Source of the DNA: Bugulina stolonifera
Taxonomy: Eukaryota > Bryozoa > Gymnolaemata > Cheilostomatida > Bugulidae
Direction: 5' to 3'
NCBI GenBank assembly: GCA_935421135.1
Contig: OW285192.1
Span: 6,342,001 to 6,406,000, forward strand
DNA length: 64,000 nucleotides
Part shown: positions 11,468 to 26,400 of the stretch, piece by piece
Layout: each line of letters starts with the position of its first letter
Position numbering within the stretch: the stretch's first letter is position 1
Program-made: the position numbers and the translations under genes
The notes under the pieces: model-generated
The model's input: only the letters and a program-made list of their open reading frames with translations
Databases searched by the model: none
Told to the model about the DNA's origin: nothing

Positions 11468-14400
11468 ATGGAGGTACAACAAACATCGAACGTAAATATT
11501 GCTTTGTTGAGAGAAGTGATAGAGAGAAACATTAAATTGGTAAGTTCAATGAGTAGAGTGTAGTAGAGTAGAGTTGGAGTCGGTGAGTATCAGGACTCAC
11601 TCTCAGTGTAGTGTCAAATTTAGATTTACATTTATTGTTACATTAGGCTTGGTGTTGGTCAAGAACTAATCTGGTCTTGTTTTACTTATTTAGTGATTTG
11701 CTATTTGGTTGTTTTTCTATTTTCATTTTGAGTTGTCATAGTAAGTAATAGTCAATGTGAATGTCTGACAACTCAGAACCAGGAAACGGAATCTTGGGCT
11801 TCTACCGCTACAAGAGAGATGCAAGTGTCGAATGGTGAAGCTGTCGAGTGTGGCAGCTAGTAATTGCTGAGTTGATCAAAATTTGATTGTTTGATGCTTT
11901 CAGCAGACCTATATAATGGAGGGTGGCACGAAACTGGGATTTGTATGATAGTCCTTTGCGGAATCCATGTTGATGGTTGTTAAGCTTTTCGTCTATTATT
12001 GTCAGTGAATTGTTCAGCACTATGACTCACTATGTGCTCAAAAATTGTACAAGGTATGCTAGTGAGTGATATAGGCCTATTAATAAGAATAATATTATTC
12101 TTATTAATAGGCCTATATCACTCACTAGCATACCTTGTACAATTTTTGAGCACATAGTGAGTCATAGTGCTGAACAATTCACTGACAATAATAGACGAAA
12201 AGCTTAACAACCATCAACATGGATTCCGCAAAGGACTATCATACAAAACCCAGTTTCGTGCCACCCTCCATTATATAGGTCTGCTGAAAGCATCAAACAA
12301 TCAAATTTTGATCAACTCAGCAGTGCTAGATTTTACTAAGGCATTTGACAAGGTGCCAGATTTCCTATTGATTGAAAAACTGAAGACCATGGCTGACGCC
12401 GATGACTCCTTGATACAATGGATAAGTGAGTTTCTCACAGATAGATCACAGTGTGTGGTTAAGGTCAGAATCACTTCTCGTGACCTCAGGCGTTCTCCAA
12501 CGATCTGTTCTTGGACCTGTGTCGCTCTTAATGTTCATAAATGACAATCCTGATTACGTCGATTGCTCGGTAGGCTTGTTTGCTGATGACACCCTGGTCT
12601 ACCAAACTATAGGTACCCAACTTGATGCTGACAGATTTCAAAACAGTTTTTGCACTTTTGGAGGCTGACAAAGAAATGGGGGATGGGTTTCAACATCACG
12701 AAGATTACAATCATTGCCTTCAATACAGCGGAAGCTGTACCTCATTACACACTAGATGGAACTGTACTGGAACACACTGGCAATACTCTATACTTAGTCT
12801 GATACTCCAAGAGAAATTGAGATTCGATGCTCATGTCCAAAATAAAATGCAGAAAGATAAAAGACAGCTTGGAACGGTACAAAGGGTCCTCTACTGGGCA
12901 CCGGAGAGTGCGAAAATCACAAGTCTCTATGTCTGCCTCACCTAGAGTACGAATCTGCTGCCTGGGACTCAGCTGCAAAAAAGGACATTGAAGCACTGGA
13001 CAATTTTCAGAACCAGACCACAGAAGTTTTTCCGAATATAAAGAGCAAAAAATAGATAAATGTTGTAAAGCGGAATCTTGGGCTTCTACCGCTACAAGAG
13101 AGATGCAAGAACCGAATGGTCAACCTGCTGATGAATATCTTGTCACATGAAGACTTGTAGGTCTATTCAGCGCTGATATTTTTGGCAATCTCCAAGTGAC
13201 AGGTAGCACTTACATGTACCTCTACAGGATGACTTTTAAAACATCCCGAACTAATAGGTGACGTACTGTTCCAACTAGTGCTACCCACTGTCTCATGTGA
13301 GGCACACCCCTCCTACTCCCTAGGTCGTCTAGAGTCACAGTGAACGCCATGTAAGTCACAATGATACTCGCGGCTGTACTCGCTTCATTCTGGGTGTCGT
13401 GCTATTAGTTAAGTAATGGATAGTAACCAGTATCACATATCGTAAAGGTATGGTGCCAGCTATGTGGTATGGCGTGTTTGGCTCTAGTTTGCTGCCTAAA
13501 GCGTCTTGAGGATAAGATCAGTATTTCTAACATAATGCAATTGATACGAGTAATTACGCAATCATATAGATATACAGAAATCAAGGTAGGTATGCATGAG
13601 TTCACATGGGCAGACTACAGGGTGCGACTCAGTGATTCAGAATAACCTGGTGAATGGTATAATCCTCAATAATGTATATAAGACTTCTGGCATAGGATAG
13701 ACTACATGTAGGTCACCTCTGCAACAGGGCATGACATAACTTGTGTGTAAACTGTTTAATATAAGGGTTCCATACTTCATAGTAAAACTCAAATATTGAC
13801 TGTTTACCTTCATAGCATTAGATGAAGGCATCTAACAACACACACCTGGACACACCCAGCATCTAGGTGGTGGTATTAAGGGTACAGTTTATGTAAATGT
13901 TCCAATTCAACACAATAGTATAATGCAGTTGGTCGTAGCCTACGGTGTATGACTGTACACATCAATTAACAGGCTACCTGTATCACATGATCACCTATCA
14001 ATATGTCTATTGATAATCTATTGTAGTGCAACTATGAGAGTGCTCTGTACTGGGCTGATAAAGTCATGACTCTATCATCAGGTAGGCTATATATCAATTC
14101 TCTACTAATGTAGGCCTACGTACTATTGCTATATATTTCAACTATCACATCCATGTACTATTGTATATACAATTGTAGTCACTATATTTGTAGATAATGT
14201 AGAAGATGTATTGGTGTGTGCTAATTGTCTATACCACACGGGACAGTATCACAGAGCTATTGCTGTAGTGAAAAATAGAACTAATGGAAAGGTAGGTAAC
14301 TAACAGTATGCTAAGAATCCTCCTACTCTCTTTAGTATTAGAGTACTTTGGTGTATGTAGAGTGTTGGTAAAAAGCAAGCAGCCTTCATACTTGTATGTG

Positions 14401-17400
14401 ATAGGGTGTGTAGCTGTGTGTAGGAGTTGTCTTTTCAATTGACTGGATTGAGAGGACAACTTCAAATTTACAAACTTGCTTGTGGAGTGTTGGGGTTTGA
14501 CCATTCTATTTCATATGTGATGTTGATTTGTCAGTTGAGCAGTTATAGTGGCCATAGTACGAGGGGTGTAGCATGTTCTGTTCACTGTGCTAGGCGATTA
14601 GGTGCTGTACAGGCCCCTGGTTCAGACCCCAGTCAGGGACTGATATTTCCATGGATGTGGAATTGAATCCCTGACTGCTCAATTAACATATTGCATAAAA
14701 TAACCTCGTATAAGCCTATTTCCATGTACATGTGGAGAGTACAGGATAAGACAACCACTGATTTATTTTAGGATTATTTCTGCAACTAGTCACAGTAGAT
14801 TATTTAACAATGAGGTGTTAGTAAATGATACGTATTATGATTATATTGTATATTGTCTTACTCGTATATGGGAACCTGTTTTACTTGTAGACAAATGCCA
14901 AAAGTATCCTGCTTATAGCCAACTGCTATGTAAGTATTCTATTTATTATATTATATTGATTATATTGTATAGCTCAATTCGTGTCTAGCCTTCATCTGCC
15001 TGTATATTATACTCATGTAATATAACAGACCTATGTAATAGCAAGAGAGGGCGATTCTTAGATTAATGTACATGACACATAGTACAGTATAAATATTAGT
15101 GGCCTATATTGTAATTAGCTCATTTGAAACCAATTGGTACCATGCTATTAAAGGCTTGCACATTTATTTATGTGTACATAGTATATAATAATTATTGAGA
15201 TATAGTTTATATGCCATTAAATGCACTTGGTGTTTAGTATTAATAGCTATTAGTTCCAGCATGTAGCATTATATTATCATTACGAGATTATCCACAATTC
15301 CTTCCACAACTGTTTACATTCTACATATGGGTCTAATAGAAGGATAGTATAATGATACTCTATATTATATTATTAGTTGTGAGACTACACTGTACATTCT
15401 CATACTATTACAAGCAGACCTAGCGCTTGCATATAGTGTACATAGTAACAGTGCTAAACAGTGATATTATACTATAATGTATAGATAACATTGGATTCAT
15501 TGTATGCTGGTACAGTCAACCTTCCTCCCTCTATGCATTCATTAGTAGTAAAACCATCCAGCTTGATTTAGTTGCAAGTGACTAGTACTGGTTAGTAGTA
15601 GAAGTCTACGTGTGCGTCCATGACACAAAATATTTATGTATTATTTAAAAACATGTTCACATTTCCATTGGTACATGCTTGCTTGCATGCACAGCTACTA
15701 ATATAATATCAAAATGCAGTGTGAATTTGAACAACTTGGACAAAACATTATCAACAATGTAATGTAAAATATATTGTGGACTATATTAGGAAAAAGACAG
15801 AAATAACAGGAATATAGACAGTACAATAGACCGTAATACACGTGTACACTGCTTATCATAGCTACAGTGTAGCTATTTCTTATTGCCTTACTCTGTACTG
15901 ATCGGGTCAGCCTTATAGAAAAGTCTAGTTTTGATTTGCAAATATAAATAAAACATAGTCATTATTAAAAATATATCTCCACATATTATGTTATGTGATA
16001 GCAGTTGGGAGTTGTCATTTCTTGGTATCGAATGTCTATGGCCACTATTTTATGAGTGGAATATAATGGACGCTGGCCAATATAACTTGGAATGCTTTCT
16101 TGTATATTTGCCTATGTTTGCTCTGGGAGGCTAATAGAGTTGAGCCCTGAGTATTATAGTATTCTCTCATCTGATTTCCCATCAGCATTGGACGGATGTA
16201 GATGTTTTATTTGTGCATCTTTTAATCTTCCTTGGTTGACATTTCCATTTTCAACGCTATCCAGTGTTAGCTCACTCTGGTTCTTTTTCATATCTTTACT
16301 CTGTAGAAAATTATCAACGCAAGTTGTTATTATAATAAAAATAGTAGCAATTCGGTTTTAACAGTTCCATTTATTACTGTTTGCCTACTGGTGAACCCAT
16401 GAGTGGGTTCAATTCAATTCATTATTTCCCCTCTGAAACATATACTATCTCACCTTTTCAGTTCCTTTTAGTATTTTGCAGTGGCTACATATATCTGCAT
16501 GGGATAAAATAGATTTAAACTATTAGATAGTAATAATTATGTTTACCTTTTGACTGTCCATATATTTAGCATAGGTATAGACTATTCCACCAGTGAGATT
16601 CATAGTTACTCCACTGAGTAAGGCCGGGTTAAACTGCACCCCTCCAAATGTGAACATACCTATAGTTGTCTGGGCTACAGACTTGAGTGTTCCCACAACA
16701 CTTGTAGTGAGAGCGGAGTTGTTACTGTAATCAGAAAATGTGGTTGCTACATTAACCATGTAAATTCTCTCTAATGATGATGGTCTAAATCACTTTTACC
16801 ATCTCATCATAAAGTGTAGGCCTACAGGTTTCACATGTGCAAAAGTAACCTCGACTTTGGTCACATGACGTGTAGGCCTACACGTCATGTGACTATGCCT
16901 TGGTTTCAGCAAATAGTAATAATTGGTTCTAACAAAAGTGATTCAGTCAAAAATATTAAATATGGTTTGAGAGGGGACAATTCTAAATCACATTGATCAA
17001 AGTAAATACTGACAGTCAATTTATTAGCTCTTCCAGAGATGTACATGTAACTAGATGATTCTTTTGGGCAAAGGATTAAGGTTCATTATTAAAACTTATA
17101 ACTAGGAAGTCAATCCATCATGACCTCCTTTCTTTCTTCAGTTATACTCAATGTCATGACGTGTAAGAGATACAAATAGCATGCACTCAGTTGTCAGTAG
17201 TAACTCGAGCCATCTAACCCTGACTGTGTGTAGAACCAGGGAGGGTAAAACCCCACCCATCCATTATAGTAGGAGGGTTTGGAACCCGACTATGATAATA
17301 TGCTCTCTGTACTTGAAGAGTGATAGCATTTCTTGACCTCTCTTGCAATGTAATATATTGTCCATTCACGTAATACAGTTTGAAGTTTCCTTTTAAATTT

Positions 17401-20400
17401 TTAACCTATGGCATTTGTTTATGTAGGCCTATGGACAACAGAGCACATTCTGTAATATTAGTAAATAACAAACCTGTTACATAGGAATAGGGTAAAGTTA
17501 AGGAATGAGCCCATGACTAGTAAGGTAGATAGGGATATGGTAAACCACATTTCAGTATATCTGTTGAACTGAAGGACTTTACTAAACTCTCCACTAGCAC
17601 CTGCTAATACTGCTAGTACTGGAAAACTCAGCACGCTAAAATATATATGGATTATAGTATAATTATTATAGTGTTAACAGTGTTGTAGGGTAACACTAGT
17701 ACACAGTGGTAGGAGGAAGTGATAGAGTGATAGATGGAGTATATACAGTGGAAGGTGTCATATCTATTAGGTTAATTACAGTAATTATGAGCAGGAATGT
17801 GGAAATAATAAATCTCCAAGTCTAGTGTTCATTGTAAGCCTATCAGACTTTCAGTTGGATAAATAATACATGTATTATAACATCACTTTTTGTGTTGTAA
17901 AAAATGCCGAAGTTGGTTTTTTAAATTTTGGATAAAAAACTTAATTTCATGCTCAATTTTGAGAGTTGTTACACTCCTATAATGGCTTCAAATTTTAAAA
18001 CTGAGTCGCACCGAACCGCTCCATCCTGTTTCGGTTTACATTTTGCAATTTCGAGGTTTTTTAACTGAAAGAAAAGAAAGCTGAATGATACCGAAACACC
18101 GTGCAGCACTAGTGCTTTATACACTGAGCTCTAGTGAGGTCATGACTGTGTATTGGGTATAGTAATACAATTCATAAACTACAATTTATAGGCTATTGAA
18201 GGCTGAAGTTGGATTCGGTTCAGAGGGTCATCATTATATTCATAGGTAAATTATATGCTCAGGGAAAGATAAATTCAAATTGTAGTAGGTCTACTATTTG
18301 TTAGTCTGTGTACCAATCACATACCTGTTCATATATAATGTATCGGGTGTTGAGAAGGTATCAGATAGTTTCTGTAGGAGAATAAGGTATAGGGCTTGAG
18401 ACACCACACTACCAGCACCTGGAATTAATAGTATTATGTGTATACAGCATGTAAACTAGTAGTTAGTAGTAGCTAGTATGTAGTAGTAGTGGTAATAGCC
18501 ATTACTTTTCTTACAAAATCTATCATGTGGAAATATCTCTAGTAGCAACATTGAAATAGATTTTTTGTAAGAAGGTATGCTTCTGGTGCTGTACTACACA
18601 TGGAATGGTAGTGTGAATACATACAGTATTATACCAGCTACATGACTGACAGCTAACCATAAGAGGAAACTACTGAGAGTGAGTGATAGCTGATAATTAA
18701 CAACGCATTAGTTTATAAATGGGGGGGATTATAAAGATATTAATTTAAGAAAGGCAATTTCCAGCCTGTGATGTAATAGATAGTGTAATGTTGGTCAAAT
18801 ACACGTGTTGGTGGAATTAGGAAGCCACGCTGGCACTCTCCCTACACACTAACCAAAAAATCTGGAAGTTAGCATCCACCACCACTACCACATTATTAGA
18901 GAGATTGATTAGCTCACACTTCCAATGTGCTGGCACAGAGTAGGCATTTGTAGCCCCCACACTTACCATTATGCATAGGCTGCTAAATCGAACACTTACC
19001 ATAAGCATAGGCTGCCAAATCGAACGTGATGTCACCATTGGCAGCTATTATACAGCCGATTGACATCATGAGTACCCCAATAATAACGTTTCTACCAGGC
19101 AGACCTTTCTTTAGGAAGATGGCAGACAGCATCATCGTAACCAGGGGACCGTTCCTCTTCACCACGCTAAAACAATAATATTATTATAACATTAAACTCA
19201 AGGCAATGCTAAGCTAGTGAAAAATAGTTTATGCTGTGGAGTGTATCTGTGAGGTTATATTTTTGATCGATATCAAAACGTGTTTTAACAGCCATGGATG
19301 TTTCGAAGCATAACTAAAGCTTCATTTCATAATAAGCCAACTTAATTGTAATTTGTTATAGGTTTTTTATTTCCAACACAAAGCGCCTACTTAATTCAAA
19401 TTTGCGATGGTGTTTGTTAGTTATTCTATTATTTCTTAGAGGTCAACTCATGATTCAATGAACGCAAATAGGGGGCCTGCATTGGAGTGTTATTACCATT
19501 AGCACCTATGCGTATGACAGCATCTTCATGAACGTAGTCTACACAAACTGTTTTATACGCTGTGATGAGATTTAATCCATTGCCGATAGACAATAGATAT
19601 TCACCGAGTTGATGTTCGGTGAGCAATATCTCAGAGGAAAATAAATGGGAGCCTAGGTTTTGATTAGTTACCTATACATTGTGAGATTCATCTGTCCCAA
19701 GGCAGCCAATGAGAGCACTCCATTTAGTGAGTAGAAGAAACAGGGTCCAAGGAACTCTCTTAGATTACTTCTGGTCAAGGCAGTTAGTTTAATATATGAG
19801 AAGTAGTTGAGGATATGCACTGTAAAGTAGTAACTAGAAAGTTTACACAACAATCCACAAATATTTGTTCTGTAACAGTATCATATAATGGTGATTCATG
19901 TAGTATTTGATATGAACTAGACTATCAGCTGATACTAGTACTGAAGTAGACACTTGGAATGATAACCGGTTTAAGTAGTTAATGCCCACTTCTATTCTCA
20001 CCTATTAAGAATGTTACAACCATTTGTGAAGCCATTATAGTCATGGGATAGTTGAATCCAAACACATCTAACACAGCCTTGTTTAGAAATGCCATTGACG
20101 TGGACGTTAGACCATAGAGTAATGCCGAGCCAACACTGGCTGCCATTAAAGTCATCGTATGTCCTTGACTGCCCATTACAACGCATATTGCGTCTCGAAC
20201 ATGTTGCAGCATGGCTGCAAATCCTTTGATGCTATTTCTTGTTGTGCTTTTTGTTGTTTATAATATTTTATACTCCCTTCAACAGTAGACCCTGTGGTCT
20301 AGTTTGTGATAGGCCTATGACTCTCGATCACTCAATCTTTCTAAAACAGACAGGCATAGACCTATCAAATCACCGCACCTGTGAAAATATATGGCAATAT

Positions 20401-23400
20401 TAATATTCTATAAAACTATGAGAGTAATTTGTCTTTCATCTGTGAATTAGTAGGCCTACATGTAGGTTCACCTGAGCTAGTGGTAGATGGCATGGAAATT
20501 AGGCCTTCACCACTCATGTTGATTTTAGCCTGGTTTAAATTTTAGAATAAGCATGCCTAGTAACTAATATCATTGAAGTTAGTAGCCTTCCTTCCTATGG
20601 AAATGATACTACCTACCTACCTACTGCCAGTAGACTGGACACAGTTGTATATTACTGAATGAATATCCATGACTAATCGCTGAATGAATGACTTACAGTC
20701 AAGTAACAAGTTGATCTATATATATATATATATATGCCTACAGCATTAATTGAATTTGATTCTCAAATACCAGGAGCTGGAGATTTAGTAGACCTAGATC
20801 ACACAATGTTAATGTAAATAGTTGTAATAAAAACAAAACAATTTTTAATTTTATCTTATAATTTAAATTAAAATTAAGTATATCTAACATTCTAACATAC
20901 ATAACATGACAATACTCAATACATTGCATGGAAACTCGAACTAAAACTCAAACTCAAACTGTATCCATCATGTAAGTGATGATCATGATGTTGATTTAGT
21001 GGATCTAGAATACCGGCCATGATAATAACTGTGAATATGAAAGTTACTTACGGTGGTAAGGGTATAGTGTGGAGTTGATCAATTAAATATCTCTATGTTG
21101 ATATGACTCTCAGTTAAATGTCCACTCATTCAGTCCGAGTCAAGCACAGCATGCTTCCTTTACAATGTGCAACTAGTAATATCGCAACTTGCTACGCTAC
21201 TCACCGAGGCAATCCCATTATATTTTATAACACTGCTAAAATGCCAGTGGTGGATTAAGAAATGAATAACAGTTCCCTGAATATTATGAGCGCTGGTTAG
21301 TAGTCTTTTATGCAATACACTATCATGTATCATTATTCACCATAATGTATATGTGTACTTATTTCTTATCATAAGTGTCTACTTTTATTGAGAATTATTA
21401 TCTAAACAGAATTTCATCAATGTCTACTCAGAGGTTTAGTTCTGTAGATCTCGCTCTGTACAATATAATATATGATTAATTACTATTACTACTGTCTGTC
21501 TACACCTGTGCTGTGGTGCATTATGGACATTCAACAGTATGTTTCTCTGCATAGTGTTTATATAGCCCAGTCAGACAAGCTCATAATGCAAATTTGTTTT
21601 ATAAGATGACTGCTGCTTCCAGTATGGAACACGATTACGTTATTTCATATACACATGTATAGCTATGATTGTGTAGCGTTAAAATATCACTTGGTCCATG
21701 CGGTAGACAATATTGGTTTTAGTCGTGCGTCTTGTGCCTTGTATTGTGAGTTTGTTTGCTGCCTTTTTGCTATCTACTAATTGTATCAATCCACTATCTG
21801 CTACTTACAGTATAAGCAAATTTCTCCCCGTAGTGTTACAGCTGTATCCACCACTGCTTTAAGGAGTTGAGCTGGTTAGTTGCACTCAACTGCATCAGCG
21901 TAAATAGGCGTTACCACAACATCACTGTGCAATGGAGTGCTTCATTGGAACACTCACTTTGTATTAATATAAATGACATCATAGTTTATGTAATAGGTGG
22001 CTATTATATTTTACCTCCATAACTGTGTAGTGTAGATAATATATGCTCTACACTGCCAACAATGTATTAGTAGACCCATAATCTAAAAATTATCAAGAAT
22101 AATTTTTTATTTAGTAAAATATTGTGATCATAGCATTGATTCATTCTATGCATTTTTTAGAATTGGTTGAGACAAACAATATTCCGTATGACAGTTACTT
22201 ATTTTACGCATGTAGAAAATTAAGTCTAATTGTATAAAATCACCCACCATTGTACTTCATTGTGAGCCAATGTTGTTATAAAGTTGTAAAATAATACATA
22301 CTTGTTGTTCAGTTCAGTTAGTAGTTGTGGGATGTGTGATATATGCCTACATATTCATCGTTCATTTATTATTATGCTACTCACATATATATGTACTACT
22401 GTACAATCATCACTTTACTCCCTAGTAACTGAATTTATGGGTGGACTGTAGAATTAGAATCTTTCTTATCATACCAAAGTGTTATCAGTTGAAGTATTAG
22501 TGGGAGTTTTCACCCCTTGTCTATCAATTATGAGGTTGACTGGTCTCTAGCATGATAGAAGCTATTGAGAGGCTAGAAGTCTGGCAGCAAAGTGTCTATC
22601 TGTCAACTTCCTGTGATCAGTGTGAGCAGTTTGTAGATACTTTAATCCTGTCCAACATCTATTCCCTGGTTTATTATATTAATCCCCTTTGAGTTATTAG
22701 CTGTATGTCCAGTACAAGAACTTACATCCTGTTGGGGATTGACCGTGGAATGGGTTATTGGGGATTGACCGTGGAATGGGTTATTGGGGATTGACCGTGG
22801 ATTGGGTTATTGGGGATTGAACTGAGAGCCCCCCCCCCCCCCACCACCCTTCTAGTGTCAATCATGGAAATACCCAAGATTATTGTGAAGGGTGGGATCC
22901 ATGCTATCCATAAGTACTAAATTATTATGCTATTGGAAATCATAGTAGTAGATACATGTCGAGTAACAACTGTAGGCCTAATACAAGTACACGTAGTTCT
23001 GTTAGACAACTGTGACATGGATATCATGGGACCTTGGCTCTGGAGAATTGTGGGAAGATAAATCTTTTGCAACTGAATAGTGCCACGAGAGCATAACTCC
23101 TGTTTTACAAGAATATCTTCTTAGTGCTAATCACCTATACCAATGAAAGCGCAGCTTGTATGACAATATCGGTATTATCTGTAGCCTATTAGCTCCATAC
23201 AATTTTGACTGTCTTTAAAAGTACTCTACCATAAAACATGTTTGTATTTTCTACCTGCAGTATGCTTGCAAAGACTATGAACAGACAACTACTGTTCTCA
23301 CAGAGTTTCTCAGCCCTGCTGACTCTAATGACCACAAGACAAGTAGAGTCAGCGCTGTTAAACCCCCAGTGGATAGCCATGTAAGTCTATACCATAATTA

Positions 23401-26400
23401 TTATGTAATACGATACGATTCTTTAATAACTTATAAAATAAGCAAGTATTTTTGTAAATATACAGTAGGCCTATATCAATAATAAACCTGAACAGTAAAT
23501 GTGAATTTATGAAAATCAATATGACTGTGCCCATAGTATAATTGTTGTATATTGAAGCTCATGTGGAATACTCTATAATTTTGGAGCTGCATACCCTTTC
23601 TACCAAGTTGCTTATAGTGCGATGCACCTGCTACTATAATGTACGCTACTTTATGTAGATCACCAGCGCTATGCATCTCCTCTTGGGTAAGGCATATGAA
23701 GCCATAGGTAACTATGAACTCGCGTCAGCTGAATTCAGACAAGCTCTTATGTTAGATGTCTATTGTCACGAGGCTTTCGAAAAGGTCATAGGTCACCATC
23801 TACTCTCAGCTGCTGAAGGTATGTAGGCTATGCACACGCATTGAGTTACACATGATCATCTCACATAGGCTAAGCTATTACACACAGGTAGATTGTATTA
23901 GAAGAGTAATAATGAGCCTACAGCACTACGTTGTTATAATTCGTTTTAATTTGTAGAATCGTCTTCTCTCTAACTGTTCCATGTTTAGAAGGGCAGAGGA
24001 GGGGTTGCTCTGTTTGTACAAGGCATTCCTTTGTTGTATAAGTAACTTTTCTTTAGCCTTAGAATGGCTGCACCACCCTCCATGTTGCACCGACTCCCGT
24101 ATTAGTCCAAGTTCCGACTAACTTCTATAAATAAAATTAGTTGAACAAAATAGACCTTTTTGCCGCCCTTTATTACTGAGGGTATAGAGTTTATATCATA
24201 TAGTATTTAATCTCAGCAATGAAATGGTGTTGACTGTTGACCGTTGACCGTTGGTTGCGTTACTATCATAGTCCACTACATAATGGCAGTACATGCATGC
24301 ACTACTCTACTTGTAGAACAAGCCCTGCTAGATCAGCTACCATTTGATATGCAGTCTAAAGATAAAGAAACGAGTGCAGTGGTTAGCACCCTCTACAGAA
24401 TGCAAGTTAAAAAGGTCTGTGCTGTTTAACTGTTATATTATTCTTGTATATTATTATAATAACTTTCCTGTCTGCCTTCTAAAGTTATAATATTGGTTAT
24501 CTAACATTGTCACTCTATTGATATAATTCAAACTCACCTGGTTATAGTCTATTTCTATGTCACGGCTACGTCCCGCACCAGTAGTCAATCCACTTAATCA
24601 ACTTCTAGATGTTTATAGCCAGTGAGCTAGCTGCTGTTCTCAAATCAGGCTGTATTATTGACAAGTTCCATTTACATTGCATTTGTTACTATACATGTAG
24701 GGCTTGTCTGTAGAACTGTATATACATGTACAAGTGTATACCCGATATATACATGTAACTACTGGCTCATATAATATCCTCCTTTACGTAGTACGATGGA
24801 CAGGAGGTACTGGCGGTGCCCACCGAAATGTATGCTCTAGAGGAAAACCTCGATGTTATTGTTAGCTTAGCTGAGAGACTTTACTATAACTGCTACTTCA
24901 GGGATGCATATAAGATTACTGAGAGGTAAGTCAGCCACCATGTTGGTCTATATAGCTCTATGTAACTCTGATGATTACTGATCATGTATTTGATGTGAAT
25001 GCATGCTATAAGATTGTGTACGTACATACAGTATATATTTGATAAAGGGCAGTGGTTGTCCTCTCATGGAGGTTCAGTAAGGAGGAAATGCTATATTTGC
25101 ATTTTTTTATGGAATATGTAAACAAAATTGGTAACAATAATTATTTAATAGCCACTTTATATTTCAAGCTACTGGTGTTGTTGTATCTACTCACCCTTTC
25201 TCCGTGCCAATACATTTGACAACTAATGTACAAGAGAAAACAACTCCTTTACATTAGTGTAGATTGGAAAATTATGAGCTAGAACAAAAAGGATTTTTAA
25301 AGTTTCGTTTCATGAGAGAACACAATGCAAAACTTGAAATTTATTTGGGATATTTTGAAATGGAAATGTGTTTTGAGAAGACTCGCTCAGAAGCCACACT
25401 GTATTAACATGCACCTCTTGTATCTTTATTGGTGTATATTATATAGGGTGCTGGAGAAGGAACCATTTCACCTCAAGTGTTTACCCCTTCATATAGCCTT
25501 ATTAGTCGAACTGAAGAAACCTCATGGTATGTATGTACATGCATCTAGTATGTATATTCTAGGGTTTCCATGGTATGCATATACATGTATAGTATGTATA
25601 TTCTAGTGTTTCCATGGTATGTTATACATCTATAGTATGTATATTCTAGTGTTTCCATGGTATGTATATACATATGTAGTATGTATAATCTAGTGTTTCC
25701 ATGGTATGTATATACATATATAGTATGTATATTCTACGTAGTGTTTCCATGGCATGTATGTACATATATAGTATGTATGTTCTGGTGTTTCCATGGTATG
25801 TATATACATGTACATGTATAGTATGTATATTCTACGTAGTGTTTCCATGGTATGTATATACATGTATAGTATGTATGTTCTAGTATTTCCAGGGTATGCA
25901 TATACATGTACATGTATAGTATGTATAATCTAGTGTTTCCATGGTATGTATATACATGTATAGTATGTATATTCTAGTGTTTCCATGGTATGCATATACA
26001 TCTATAGTATGTATATTCTACGTAGTGTTTCCATGGTATGTATAAATACAATAGTCATGTATAGTATGTATGTTATCAGTTACTAGTTTAGAGTTACTAC
26101 AAATAGTGCCCGCCTACAGTCTACCTTCTCTACTTACTAATATGGTGTGTTTAGCCTTTGGTAGTCTGCTCTTGGAGAATTGCAATCTTTTGTGAATTAT
26201 ATAGTTCATAGAGAACCTTTGACCAGATATACCATATACTTGTAGATCTGTTTTACCTGGCACACAGGCTAGTTGATACATATCCTCACAATGTGGTAAG
26301 TACTTTATCTATTCCTAACAGGAATTCCTAGATTTACAGGCAAGTTTCCTCTTCTCGTATTGTACCAACCTAAGTTAGGTTAAATTGACTGGACTGACCT

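Noticed and set aside
25325..25883. Open frames over the CDC16 exon 9 region and the following repeat
   Set aside because: They are read-through of the tandem repeat. The real coding part is 25447-25526, set by splice phase.
22732..26050. CRISPR-like arrays
   Set aside because: Units are directly abutting minisatellites without unique spacers, and the genome is eukaryotic.
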